A stretch of 64,000 bases of DNA, taken from positions 4,340,001 to 4,404,000 of the forward strand of contig NC_052138.2 in NCBI RefSeq assembly GCF_016086655.4, written 5' to 3'. Below the pieces are notes generated by a model. It searched no databases and was not told the origin of the DNA. It saw only the letters and a list, made by a program, of their open reading frames with translations. The position numbers and the translations under genes are program-made. This DNA is from Lepeophtheirus salmonis (Eukaryota; Arthropoda; Copepoda; Siphonostomatoida; Caligidae). Shown one piece after another: positions 44,781 to 55,530 of the stretch (its first letter is position 1; the number at the start of each line of letters is the position of its first letter).

Positions 44781-45755
44781 AAATTTGCGACACACCCAGA
44801 GGAGTATAGTAATAATTTGTATATTTAATTAATGAAAAATGTAATCCCCAATCAATTATCAAATAATTCTATCTTCCTTCTTTGTTGACGATGCAGATAA
44901 TTGCAATGCATTTAAATCCACATAAAATATATTTCAATACAAATATTACTTTAATATCCCGAGATATAAAAAGGTATAATATTTGTACATATAGAGTAGT
45001 TAATTATGATACTTTTCCTATAACAATAATTGTTCATGTATATAAGTATTCCATAGTCAAATTTTAAAAAAATCATTCCAGCTCGTTTCTATGTTGACGG
45101 CCCACATATTACGGTCCTACATTTATAATAGAGATGATGAAAATTATATTTTCTGAATAGCTTCAGACATTTTTTATGTAGTTTTTTTTTTTTTTTTTCT
45201 TTCTTTCTCTCTCTCTCTTTCTTTCAAAGCTATTAGAAATAGTTTTGATAACTTTTTTCTTTGGTTGTTTTATCGTTTTTTTCTTCTTCTTTTCTTTTTG
45301 GTGCGTGTGTAATTTCTCTTTCTTTTTTTCTGTATTATTTTATTCCTTTTCTTTTCTCTCTTCTTCTCTTTCCCTCTCTCTTTCCTTTTCTATCTCTCTT
45401 CCAGACTTTAATAAGGAAGCTAGAAGCAAAGAAAAACAGTATAAACTTTTCTTATTATAATCATCCTGCAGTTTTTCTTTCTTCATGTTGTAGGCGATGC
45501 AGTGAAGAAGTCTCTTGTGTTCTTCTTCTTCAACTACATTTGACCTTGATCGTCATAGAATTAAAATAACAGGCTTTGTTTGTTGTTAGGTATATAATGA
45601 TGAAGAGCTTAGAATATATATGGGATGGGAGGGAGGGTATAGGGCACATACCCACCCCTGGACATCTACCCCCATCATTTTACCTCTGTACAACTACCCC
45701 CCATCCTGTTATATCTTAGTATTTCACTCTCCGAGACATTTAGACTCCAATCTCT
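44781..45755. other. Gene-free stretch with T/CT-rich tract
   Basis: T-rich and CT-rich tracts lie at about 45182-45230 and 45245-45400. They produce the hydrophobic frames at 45245-45460 and 45261-45569, which are compositional. No gene was recognised. Confidence 0.5.
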
Positions 45756-45758
45756 TAA

Positions 45759-46257
45759 CAGGGGCGTCGGGAGGATTATATTTGGGGGAAGGGGGCTTTA
45801 AAAAAATTAAAATCTTTTGGAAAAAAGATAAAAATTAAATTTTTGGGAAAAATTTCAAATATTAAATGTTTTCGAAAAAAAAAATTCAAAAATCAACAAC
45901 TATTCACAAAAAAATAATTTAATATTATTTTTTCCCAAAAAAAATTCAAAAATCCATATTTATTTTTCAAAAATTAAATTTTTTCGAAAAAAATCTACAG
46001 TTGTTTATAAAAAAATTAAGTTTCTTCGGAAAAAAAAAATTCAATTATTACATTTTCGGAGAAAAATTTCAAAAATCCACAGCTTTTTCTAAAATATTGG
46101 AAAAATTAAATTTTTTTTCCAAAAAAAACCAAAATAAATTTCAAATATTTAATTTTTTGAAAAAAAAAAATCAATTATTACATTTTCTAGTAAGAAGGAA
46201 AAAATCCCTAATTTGGGAGGGGGTCACCAAAATCCTGCCCCCCTTCGGACACTCCTG
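45759..46257. mobile_element. AT-rich minisatellite element with TIRs, copy d
   Basis: The ends CAGGGGCGTCGGGAGG and CCTTCGGACACTCCTG are imperfect inverted repeats. The interior consists of units with AAAAATTCAAAAATCCA, TATTCACAAAAAA and AATTAAATTTTTT. A G-rich patch lies just inside each end. Flanking eight-base sequences do not match. The frame at 46001-46294 arises from the repeat. Confidence 0.6.
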
Positions 46258-46299
46258 CTTTACCCTTATTAAAAGTGATGAAAATCTTTTTTAAAAGAG

Positions 46300-46690
46300 C
46301 ATGTAAAAAAAAAAAAAAAACTGAAAATCAGCATGATAACCCTGACCATTTCAATAATGTTTTGGAATAGATCAGCTACAATCAGCTGTGATAATGAAAG
46401 AGGGATAGGTGAAAATAAACAAAGAAATTGGCAAGAATTACTCCAATGTCGATATACAATTCTACTGAGTCCAACAGGAACTGACAATTATATCTCCACA
46501 ACGAACCCTCGAGGATACTCTCTGTCTTTTATAAGGACACACGGGTGTTCAATCAGGTTTTGAAAATAATTGAATGTAATTCCTGGAGAAGTTCACTACT
46601 CAGGAGTGAAAGAATAAAATAACAACTGCTAAAAAAGATTCCAAAAAAACGGGCCAGCTAAAAAATTTACAGGATTTACATCACTAGTTA
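46300..46690 (+). repeat. Interspersed repeat R1 copy
   Basis: An A-run is followed by GAAAATCAGCATGATAACCC, TAGATCAGCTACAATCAGCTGTGA, AAAATAAACAAAG, TCTACTGAGTCCAACAGGAACT, GGATACTCTCTGTCTTTTAT, ACACACGGGTGTTCAATCAG and TTCACTACTCAGGAGTGAAA. The orientation is plus. Confidence 0.7.
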
Positions 46691-46699
46691 AATGCCTGA

Positions 46700-46840
46700 G
46701 CTTTGGTGTGTAACTGTAAGCAAATACTAAATGTATGAAAGATGTGTTTTGCTTTTATTTATAAGTGCTACCTTGCTTTTATTGACAAGTGCTACCATCT
46801 TCACGTATAGGTTAGGAACTTTTTAGATAACCCTCGTATG
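46700..46840. mobile_element. Mariner right-end fragment
   Basis: TTTATAAGTGCTACC, CCATCTTCACG and the terminal ACCCTCG followed by TA match the right ends of 32238-32690 and 50130-50478. A 26-bp segment (GCTTTTATTTATAAGTGCTACC and GCTTTTATTGACAAGTGCTACC) is duplicated in tandem. Confidence 0.55.
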
Positions 46841-46924
46841 TTCCATTTCAAACAAGTGTACATAACAGCAGAAATAGTTTGTTGAACGAAATACCATTAA
46901 TAATATCAAGGCAGCTGATATTAT

Positions 46925-47130
46925 CAATGGTCTTAGTTAAGGTTGTGTCAGTCCTGATTTAAAAATGAAGACGGCTGTCCCGTCTAGTTCAGTCCTGTGT
47001 GTGTGGGATTTGTGGTTTTTTTATATCGCAGCTGCTGGTAGTTTATCTAATAAAACGGCATGACAGCTAAGCTGCTTCCCTTCCAAACCTTTTTCAAACT
47101 GTAAAGGTGGCCAGGTTCCTTTTCAGTTTA
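46925..47130. repeat. Family E and minus-strand R1 fragments
   Basis: About 46925-47005 is a family E piece (CAGTCCTGATTTA, GTCTAGTTCAGTCCTG). About 47020-47125 is an R1 end in reverse orientation (TTTATCTAATAAAACGGCATGACAGCTAAGCTGC). Confidence 0.5.
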
Positions 47131-47409
47131 ATTAAAAAAACTTACATACGTTTTATGTTATTCAAATATCTGGCTATAGTTATACACTCTCGTTGCTACA
47201 TTATTATTTCTTAAATCAAATAGTAACACTCAAAATGACAGTTTTTGAAACATCCAAACGACAAACTTTTGTTTTGTAATATATACATGCAGATAGCAAA
47301 CTTGAAACTTACAGACTTGTAGAAACAAAAGAAAATAACCTGCCATGCTTTAAATATGAATTTAAGAAAAATCTTTATTAATTTTTTTCTGATATATAGC
47401 TCATGTCAA

Positions 47410-47960
47410 ATTATTTTTTTCTATTCGGCCGCCATTGGTCTAACAGATGGCGACAAGTCTCTTGCGAAAAGATTTGCTAGTATTACGAATGAAGTTTGGG
47501 CACATGGCAGCCCACTCCTCGTCGTTGGAGGCCTTCAATGTTCGAGTGACAGATGTTACAGGCACTCCTTTCGATGTATACCCAGAAAGAAAAGTCGAGA
47601 GGATTGACATCCGGACTATATGTTGACCACATTCTCTTGTCCCAGAAAGCAATGTTGTAACCTAAAAAGGGCTGAGTAATTTTCGCAAATTGAGCTGCCC
47701 CATTTTGCTGAAAGTCAATATTGCCGTCAGGGAAATTTGCCTGCCCCAGGGGAGCAGATTGGCCTCGAATTTGCTATGTATATAACTACTGTGAGTCTGT
47801 AACACCCCGGGAATCAAATCAAGGGCGTCTTTGAGGTCATTCGTATTAATGATGGGTCTTTTTCCGGAGACCTCCTTCTTTTCTATGGTTTGGTTGTGGT
47901 ATAGTCTCATTTTATCATTGGAGATGGTCTTACAAGCCTTTTCTCTCAGCCTGGTCACCT
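47410..47960 (-). pseudogene. Tc1/mariner transposase fragment, family F
   Basis: Read on the minus strand with two frameshifts, it gives KMRLYHNQTIEKKEV, FEANLLPWGQANFPD, DFQQNGAAQFAKITQPFLGY (the second Asp replaced by Asn, QQNG), AFWDKRMWSTYSPDVNPLDF with the third motif, and the SFWVYIERSACN continuation. The N-terminal DNA-binding domain is missing. The loss of the second catalytic Asp and the frameshifts show it is inactive. The same family occurs at 35640-36020. Confidence 0.7.
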
Positions 47961-47964
47961 CTTT

Positions 47965-49260
47965 CGGAGTGTGAACTGGACAAATAAGAGTTGATGCGAT
48001 AAGCCTGGAATCTCGCTGCGATGAGATTTCACCTATTATTCAAAAAATTTAAAGAGCAGCAGGTGCTTGATATACATGGCTACCTATACACAATTACAGA
48101 CAGTTCTTCACACAGAACCTCTAAATTCAATATAATAAAAGTGTCTTTCTTTCCACCCAGTATATAAATTTATAATTATTTTATGGGAAAATATATAAAA
48201 TATTGGTTGTATTTATAGAATAGAAAGCAATAGAGTGGGGAGTGAAAATAAAATAAAAGAAATACCATGTATAAATACATTAATTTTTTAGTTTTTTTGG
48301 TCCATATCATAAAACAGTGGTTCTCAAAGTAGGATATGTCTACACCTTGGGGTACTTGCTGGCACTCTAGAAGGTATTTGAGATTTTGAAATATATATAT
48401 TTTTTTAAACCATTGATTTAGAAGTCGTCTGGCCACAGATCTAGGATCTGACTGTCCCACCATCAATTGGGGAAAACTAGAATTAAAAGTAAGAGGAAGA
48501 ATAAGACGGACTCATGTGTACGTAGAGTATACAAAACGTAAAAAAGGAACACGAGAAGAAGGTGGGAACGAGACATATGTTTTTACTGAATTAGGTTTAA
48601 TATCAGCTGCCTGTCATATGATTTTGGGAGGAGAAAATGAGTTACACCTATAAAGATGTGAACCTTCTACATTTACACTGACATTAATGCAGGGATATTC
48701 ATTTTATTTTTTATATTTTTAAATCAATTTATACCAAAAATAGGCTCAGATTTTCCTTCATAGGGAGAAGTTCACACTAAAACGACCTATTAAATATAGA
48801 AGACAAAAGAGCCCATGCATCAATCTTTTTTTTTTCCTTTTTAAATTTTTAAATGTAGTTTTTTCATTACAAATATGTCAACTCTATATATACGTGTTCA
48901 TACTTGAAAGAAAGAAAAAAATACACCGTGACAACACAAACAATAGAGTCTTGGTTAAGGCGCGAGAGTGGTACTGCTAAGAACACTGGGAATAGGTGTC
49001 CATGAAGGTAAAAATTATGAGAGTATTCGGAAAATACGTCCTAATGGGATTCGTGTCCACAAGCTTTTTTCCTTCTGTGGCGTTGTGTTTTTTTTCTGTT
49101 GGGAGTAGTTTCCTATGTATGGAATGAAACCAGTGCATCTCCGGAGTCATCTCAAGGCAAAAATCAATCTCATGTTGTGTTGTGTTTCAGGAGAAAACTG
49201 TTGGAATTTTGGTAATCTCAAGACAATTATCGTTAAGCCTCAATGTCTTTAGTAATTTAT
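47965..49260. other. AT-rich stretch without a recognised gene
   Basis: The minus-strand frame at 48176-48466 (96 codons) begins DPRSVARRLLNQWFK in part and is otherwise hydrophobic and without a domain I recognise. A GGTTCTCAAAGTAGGATATGT sequence near 48312 resembles the inner edge of some hAT ends. No RNA gene is visible. Confidence 0.35.
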
Positions 49261-49274
49261 ATTTATTAGATTTT

Positions 49275-49504
49275 CGATGGAGCAAGGGCCAGTGTAGAAC
49301 TATGCCTCATTGCCCATTGGAGCCTTTTCTATTGCCCGTATCGTTTTCCATTGATTCGTTAGGTGGATTTTTGGTGGAGAATCGGCAAAGAGGATGAGTA
49401 GAACTTATTCAATCATACTCCACAAAATCCTCGGAAACGATACGGGTAATAGGAAAGGGCCCATACAGTAATTAGGCATACTTTTACTTTGCCCGATTCT
49501 CCAG
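49275..49504. repeat. Foldback (inverted repeat) element
   Basis: The left arm, about 49275-49351 (GGAGCAAGGGCCAGTG, ACTATGCCTCATTGCCCA, TTTTCTATTGCCCGTATCGTTT), is matched in reverse complement by the right arm, about 49432-49504 (AAACGATACGGGTAATAGGA, GGGCCCATACAGTAATTAGG, TTTGCCCGATTCTCC). The arms are about 75 bp, separated by about 80 bp. The single strand could form a long imperfect hairpin. Confidence 0.65.
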
Positions 49505-49509
49505 CAACA

Positions 49510-50120
49510 ATAAACCTATTGTTTTTAAAGATATATATGGTGTGTTAAAAAATAAATCTGTTATTTTTAATAGATTTAAAATTTAAAAAACAAAACAAAG
49601 AACATTCCATCATCTTGACAATCAAAACAATGCTTACGTACTGTACGATGTGCATTATTTTATCCACATGTACGACTATGGAACTTTCAAAGCGATGTGC
49701 ATTATGACATCAGAAAGGCTTTCTTTTCTCACAACTAATTAAGAAAGAAAAAGTAGAAGCAGATTGTATTGAGAGAAGAAGAAGAAAATTATAATAAAAA
49801 GAACATAATTTCGTTTTTTTTTTACATATTTATGAAAAATTGGTGTATTCAATTTTTTTACTTTTTTCATATACATAGAGAAAATTGATTAAATTATTCA
49901 TTTATTTGTGATAACGTAGAATAAAGGAGAGGGGGAAAAATATCTCATTCATACGTTCCATAGCCACCACTAGAGGGAGTTCATGTGCATCACGTAGAGA
50001 GATACAATTCATACAGTAGTTAGGTGAAGAAGTTATTGACGCCGTCAAAAAAGAAGAAATAGTTGACCGAAACATTGGAATTGTAAAAGTTAAAAACTTA
50101 AAGTGAGCGTCAAATTTTTT
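49510..50120. other. AT-rich stretch without a gene
   Basis: No frame, repeat end or RNA gene was recognised. Confidence 0.4.
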
Positions 50121-50129
50121 TTTTTTTTT

Positions 50130-50478
50130 TTGCTAAATAATTGTTCATTTCACACTTTTTGTCTTTGGCTCAATTATTCCGAATTGGATTGACTCATCAA
50201 ATTTTAACACAACAAGCCTTTATATGTCTGCTATTGTTTTAACCTATTTAATAGTTACACTTTCAAAAACAGATGTTTAATGACAGTTCGATACTCGATT
50301 TTTCAATTTTTACAAAAAGACTCGCATCAACTCACTCAAGCTAATGTTACATAAAACTGCACGTCAAAAATGGGTAAAATTTTTCGAAGTAACTTTCAAC
50401 CGATGAAATATAGATGTGACTACCTTTTATTTACAACTGTTACCATCTTCACGTTCAACTTTTCAAACCACCCTCGTA
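50130..50478. mobile_element. Mariner right part, degenerate copy
   Basis: AATAATTGTTCA, TTGGATTGACTCATCAAATTTTAA, CAACAAGCCTTTAT, ACAGATGTTTAATGACAGTTC and CCATCTTCACG follow the order of 32405-32690, and the end CCACCCTCG is followed by TA. The T-run near 50119-50134 corresponds to the T-run in the 32-kb copy. The left terminal repeat is not visible. Confidence 0.55.
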
Positions 50479-50479
50479 A

Positions 50480-51255
50480 ATATATTGATAGATATTTAAG
50501 ATAATAACTATTGAAACTAAACATTTTATCATGAAAACTATGAATGATTTATGAAGTTATCTTGAATACAGTTCCTACAAAATGTTTATAAGTATACAAA
50601 AACCAGTAAATTGAAGGGTTATATTTGGAAGCTAATTTTTTTTTTAAATTGATTTATTTATTGCTGAAAATAAATCATAAACCTTATGTTGCAACTTGGA
50701 AAGATTTTCTGTCAAAAAAAGTTTGATTTTGATTGATTTCTTCAGTTTAATGTTTAATTTTCTAATAGAATATTGAATAAATATGCATTGTAAGTTGCAT
50801 GGAAATGTTTCCAAGTGAAATATATTGGTGACAATTATTTTACTAATGGTAAGAAGTAGTGAATAATTTAGAGGCAGGAAAGTTCAGAAATTAGATATAA
50901 ATAACTAAATTAGATTACGTATCTCATTAATATATACCAATACAATACATTGGATTTGAAATATATCTAAATTGGAGGTAATCCTACTGCCTCGAAAATA
51001 TAAATTATTTATTACAATTAGTCAAATAATTGACTTAATTATATTTCATTTTGTAATTTCAAATTGATGGCAAATCTTTTACAATGCATGATAAATGCCG
51101 GGCGAAAATGCCGTTGCACTGGGATATATTTGAAAGGTGCAATATATTGGGGAGAATTAAAAAATATTCTTAAAGATAGTTCAAATTAACTCTTGGCTCA
51201 GCCCACAAATTTGAATAATAAGCCTTGAATTGACGTATAAATGTCTATGAAATAT
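50480..51255. other. AT-rich stretch without a gene
   Basis: No gene was recognised. About 51200-51265 may be a reverse, diverged family G copy (TTTGAATAATAAGCC, GACGTATAAATGTCTATGAAATA). Confidence 0.4.
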
Positions 51256-51354
51256 GTATATATCGAGTTGCCGGTTAAAATCTGAACACTTTGAATTTTA
51301 AACTTCAACAAGGTATAATTTCAACAAAGTTAATACTATAAATAGATGTATGTT

Positions 51355-51965
51355 TGAGCTCTATTAAACATTAATCTAGCCGCTCTTAGAGGAAATGATG
51401 GCTTCCAGGTGGTGGCAAAAGGCCTGGCACATGCTGCAGATATGGTCCTCTGTCATGAAGCCCAGTGCTGGTGGACAGTGGTTTTGAGGACCTCGGTATT
51501 TGGAGGAAGGATAGTGCATGCCTTCCCCTTGTCATGCATCCAAAAGGTTAAGTAGAGGCGAAGTATCAGGCCTGTAGGGAGGGGGGGGCAAAAGTAAAAA
51601 AAAAAAAAAAAAAAAGGACTTCAACAGACTCATTCAAAAGAGTCTTGCAATGGAGAAGATGGATTTCTTTCATTGATGGTGTCAAAAGTAACCTTTCCAC
51701 CCTCACAAGGCTCTTTCTACCAACTTTTTTGATAGCTCTATGGATAGTCTGCCGTGAAACCCAGATATAACATGTATGGACCCTCATGGACGTGAGGGGT
51801 TTCACCTGGAATGTTTTCTTTAACTCCTCCGGGTCCGATTTGGCCTTTGTAATTATGTCTTTAATCCTCTTTAACGTTTCGGACTTGCTGGCAGCATAGA
51901 CGGGTGTCCTGGAGACGCCCAATTCCTAGGAGTGCGCGAATTGAAATTCGTTTATCACGTTCAAG
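51355..51965 (-). pseudogene. Tc1-like transposase with central deletion
   Basis: On the minus strand the N-terminus reads KLERDKRISIRALLGIG, shifts frame, and continues GVSRTPVYAASKSETLKRIK, VSRQTIHRAIKKVGRKSLVR and LLHCKTLLNE. This is a typical pair of helix-turn-helix motifs with the linker before the catalytic domain. A poly(T/A) tract (51597-51614) then replaces the catalytic core. The frame resumes at the C-terminal part (GFMTEDHICSMCQAFCHHLE, ending AIISSKSG). No catalytic acidic residue survives. Confidence 0.75.
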
Positions 51966-51974
51966 TTTTATTTT

Positions 51975-52718
51975 CTCGACTTGTATGTATAGAGTGGGGA
52001 TTATAAATCAAGAAAATTTACAATTTGTTTCCCAAAAATAATTCAGACATTCACAAATCTTTTGGTTTTACATAACAGGGTCCATTAATGGAGTCAATCC
52101 CTTCATCACACTACCTCTAGCTTTAAACATAGCCTCGATTCTACCCCTTAGGCTGGCAGAACCATTGATGAGGATCTTCTTGTCAATGTTGGCCACTGCC
52201 TCGAGGATGAAAGCATGTGTCAACATGCTTATGTACACATTTATTGGACTCTTTCTCCAAGACGTCCAACACAAAGTCCAAACCTCTCTAATAATACAGA
52301 GCTCCAAGCGGGCTCGAAACTTTACAACAGACTTCCCTGAGGGTGTCTGCCGGAATGTTGGCCCATTCCTCCTCCATCTTGGCGTTCGTGACTTCCATGC
52401 TGTTGTGGTAGTGGGTGTTGACCGTTTTCTATACGGCGCGCCTGAACTTTTGTGACAACCCAACACTTGATGCCCAAATCCTCCTTAACAATCCACCGGA
52501 AAGCCGTTTTGTGAACCCTGAGGTCCCTGGCCATTTTGCAGATGTTGTCACAAAGGTTCACGTCTATCTATGCCTTCACACTCCTTATGGACTTTTTTTT
52601 TGAGCCGATCTTGGTCTTTCCGGCCTGTGACGATCGACAGAGGATTTTGTTTCGTTGTAGAGCTTCTTAGTGTTGTATACAGTGGTCCTACTGATGGGAA
52701 TGCAACTACAGCAACCAT
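51975..52718 (-). pseudogene. Chimeric mariner remnant
   Basis: From ATG 52718 the minus strand reads MVAVVAFPSVG, then (frameshifted) KMARDLRVHKTAFRWIVKED followed by LGIKCWVVTKVQ, an HTH region. A C-terminal block MEEEWANIPADTLREVC follows near 52350. After it comes a second C-terminal block (HAFILEAVANIDKKILINGS, SLRGRIEAMFKARG) that matches 31014-31265 and ends beside a TATAGAGTGGGGATTATAAATC terminus near 51988. Two C-terminal segments in series imply that two related elements are fused or nested. Stops and frameshifts are numerous. Confidence 0.6.
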
Positions 52719-52739
52719 TTTGCCGTGTTTAATATTATT

Positions 52740-53520
52740 TAATCCCTAAAAGGGGAAGAAGACGAAACAAAGAAAACATTTTATATAGAATTATAAAATG
52801 AATAACGCAACCTATCACATTTATTAGATCGTCAATATCATAGAGGGAGATTTTTTTTAGAATGGGAAAAGGGATCTGAAAGGTGGATCTATAAGTCTTG
52901 AATTTTCACAAGTATATTCATACATGAAATTGAGGCAATATTTATTTGTACTCTACAAATACATTAAGGAGAACTAAGAAGGCAAATCCAGTCCCTTACT
53001 CCTGTTAGAAAGATAGTGGCAATATTATATATTTTCTTCACATAGAAGCCATGAGAAGAGTTCCTTTCTTTTATTGAAGTCCCCCTCCCCCCCCTTTTTA
53101 ATTCTCTCTTCTCGTCTTTTATTTCCATACCTTCTCTCTCCAGGGTGTCTCAACCCTAGTACACATTTATATCAATATTTCCGCCCCATGAAAATCACAT
53201 TGGGCTCACATTTCGGTGGCCTAGACCGCTGTCTAAGACTCTAGACCCAAATTCAATCGCTCATAAAATAGAGAACCATTTTTTCCTTCTCAATATACTG
53301 TATGTCCATTCGAATCATGAACGAACTTTCCCAATCTCATCTTTATCAAGGTTCTCAAAAAGAACTGGAGGTTAGACAATTATTTTTTATACAAACAATT
53401 GAATCACATAGTTGACAATTGCCTTCCACCACAGCCTAAATACCTGGCCTGAAGCCCTTGTAAGTCTTTTTTGTGTATTTCACCGACATGTCAGCCCACT
53501 TCTCTACACTCTATATCCTT
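52740..53520. other. AT-rich stretch without a gene
   Basis: No frame with a recognised domain. A CAGGGTGTCTCAACCCTAG sequence near 53143 resembles CAGGGTGT-type ends. A C-run lies at about 53083-53094. Confidence 0.4.
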
Positions 53521-53526
53521 TAGGGC

Positions 53527-53885
53527 AGGGATGTCCAACCTTAAAATATGAGGGACTACATTGGCACTTGAAATAATTCAATGCGGCACAGAAACTGTTA
53601 CATTAAATTTAATGAAGAATGACTTCATAAAAAAAAAACACTATTCCATACATATTTATTTCAAATGTAGGGAAAATATAAAGAAATCAGGAACCCTATT
53701 CAGGGATATCCGCTCTGCCTGCTTGATGGAATGACTTTTTATAAAAGAAATCCTTAAAAAAATCTTAGTTTTCTCATTAATTTTTTTTCCCTTGATCGAT
53801 AATTTTTCAAAAATTCCTTTATTTGGGGAGGACTACGGCCCCTCCAGCCCGATGTGGATGCTCCTGGTATTAGAGTCTCAGAAAA
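53527..53885. repeat. CAGGGATG repeat plus minisatellite fragment
   Basis: About 53527-53700 is related to 43270-43445 and has CAGGGATGTCCAACC at its edge. About 53795-53875 (TTTTTCAAAAATTCC, GGCCCCTCCAGCCCGATGTGGATGCTCCTG) is an end of the AT-rich minisatellite element. Confidence 0.5.
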
Positions 53886-53889
53886 TACA

Positions 53890-54258
53890 AGATGACATCA
53901 AATATTTATATATTTGCACGCGTTTTTATGATATTGTGACAATTTTGCTAATACATATTACTTGAAGTGAGAATGAGTAGTGGGACGTACTTAAACATAA
54001 AGCGGTCTGCTATGCAGCACAGTGCGACAAGGTTGACCATCTCTGCTTTAGGTAGTACAGGTCTTCCTCTTGATGGCGCCACAGATTCTATAGTAAAGAG
54101 GGTTGTAGTATGGGGGTGAGGATGGAGGCCACATTGACCAAGCGAGAAATTCGGCAAGTTGTCTTCACAACACATTTGAGTTGCTATTGGCCTTGAGGCT
54201 TCCTCTAAATGCTCTTGCTGTTGTTCTTTAGTTTTTAATTTTAGTAATGAGATTCTTA
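53890..54258. other. Stretch without a recognised gene
   Basis: The minus-strand frame at 53948-54175 has 75 codons with no domain I recognise. The local sequence (GGCGCCACAGATTC, GGCCACATTGACCAAGCG) is a little richer in GC than its surroundings and may be an old transposon. Confidence 0.3.
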
Positions 54259-54266
54259 GAGCAGAG

Positions 54267-54430
54267 TAAGGTTAATAGAAATACAAGTTTATACCATAAC
54301 GCGTGTACGACTGATGTTTGACTTCCACCACGCTTTTAATATTGTCTGTCTTGTCTATCAGTCGGTACAATACATCAGATTGAAAAGTCCGATTTCATGA
54401 TGGCCTAACCTTGTATTTCTATTAACCTTG
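54267..54430 (+). mobile_element. P-type MITE, copy 3, perfect 8-bp duplication
   Basis: The ends TAAGGTTAATAGAAATACAA and TTGTATTTCTATTAACCTTG are a near-perfect inverted repeat. GAGCAGAG occurs on both sides (54259-54266 and 54431-54438), an exact 8-bp target duplication. At 164 bp it is the shortest and probably youngest copy. Its interior joins GTTTGACTTCCACCACGCTT to the CAGTCGGTACAATACATCAG side, as expected of an internal deletion. Confidence 0.9.
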
Positions 54431-54439
54431 GAGCAGAGG

Positions 54440-55080
54440 ACGTCATAACTCATTTTGAGGTTAAGAAGCGGTGACACACAATTTCTCTTGGTCACCAAAT
54501 CAGTTGTCTTTGGTCTACAAATAAAATTATATTGATCCAACAGTTGATACTATGGGAAAAAATCGGCAAAATATTTATTAAGTCAGTATGTGAAATTATT
54601 TATATTAGCCTCTGAATTTTTGAGACATAGAACAACAGGGACAGATGTCCCTAGAATGACATAAATTGCTTATATAATGGCATCCATGAGGCATGCTGGA
54701 ATGATATCGTAGCAAAGGGTCAACAAATTCAACTTTGGTATATTTTGCTAATCCTCCTGTGGGTGATACGAAGGGAACAAATCGTTTGGATCACCTATTC
54801 CATTAAATACTAAAGAATCCGTTTGAACTCGCTCTCACAATTTGTACGTGTCACAGCAAACCAAGACTAGAACGTTGCATGCCTTTGTAATAGGGGCTAC
54901 TTGAGGCGTACCTACATACTCTAGAGCCAACAGTTCCATGTACTAAAATATGAGAACGTGCGTGCACTTAATACCAGACTTGACCGAATGCCTAACCATA
55001 TTTTATCCTTCCTTTTCCAAAGTTACATTTACGGTTCGATGGGCCAATTTTTTCGTTCTCAATTTATCGACCGATTTTTT
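54440..55080. other. AT-rich stretch without a gene
   Basis: No gene was recognised. The minus-strand frame at 54358-54540 crosses the MITE end and is not a gene. Confidence 0.4.
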
Positions 55081-55089
55081 TCTCCTTCC

Positions 55090-55280
55090 CTAGGTTAATA
55101 GAAATACAAGGTTACAGAATTTTAAATCTGATGTATCGTACCGACTGCTGGGCAAGAAAAATAGATTTGACAACAAACACAACCACTCATCTACTATGGT
55201 GTCCATATTAAAAGCCTGGTGGAAGTCAAACATCAGTCGTACACGCTTTATGGTTTACCCTTGTATTCCTATTAACCCTT
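55090..55280 (-). mobile_element. P-type MITE, copy 4, inverted
   Basis: The ends CTAGGTTAATAGAAATACAAGG and CTTGTATTCCTATTAACCCTT match the family. The interior is in reverse orientation (TACCGACTGCTGGGCAAG, GGTGGAAGTCAAACATCAGTC). Flanks CTCCTTCC and CTCCGTAG agree at 5 of 8, suggesting an older duplication. Confidence 0.75.
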
Positions 55281-55394
55281 CTCCGTAGTTTAAGTTGTAC
55301 AAATATGATTTATGCAAGACATTCAGCTTCTTATGTCGTAAATGTAGATTGATCTTCACGACATTGAAACACAATTGATGTCATGAGCCATTCC

Positions 55395-55530
55395 TCAATA
55401 GAATTGGTATAGACCGAATTTTAAATGAGACCCATCCAGACCGTATGTTTTCAAGACCGAATTATCTTGGTTCGCTAAAAATCATAACGGGGCAGACCGG
55501 TACTGGATTTTCAAATCAATCCCAACACTA
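55395..55530. repeat. GGTCC-family hAT-like right end
   Basis: AGACCGAATTATCTTGGTT, CAGACCGGTACTGGATTTTC and the terminal CCCAACACTA resemble the right end of 18862-19220. No left end was found. Confidence 0.45.

Noticed and set aside
45245..45569. Two hydrophobic plus-strand frames that look like membrane proteins
   Set aside because: They come from T- and CT-rich tracts; Phe/Ser/Leu composition follows directly from the DNA and no start context or homology supports them.
46001..46294. 97-codon Lys/Phe-rich frame
   Set aside because: It lies inside the AT-rich minisatellite block and is compositional.
52165..52455. 96-codon plus-strand frame
   Set aside because: It is antisense to the chimeric mariner remnant.
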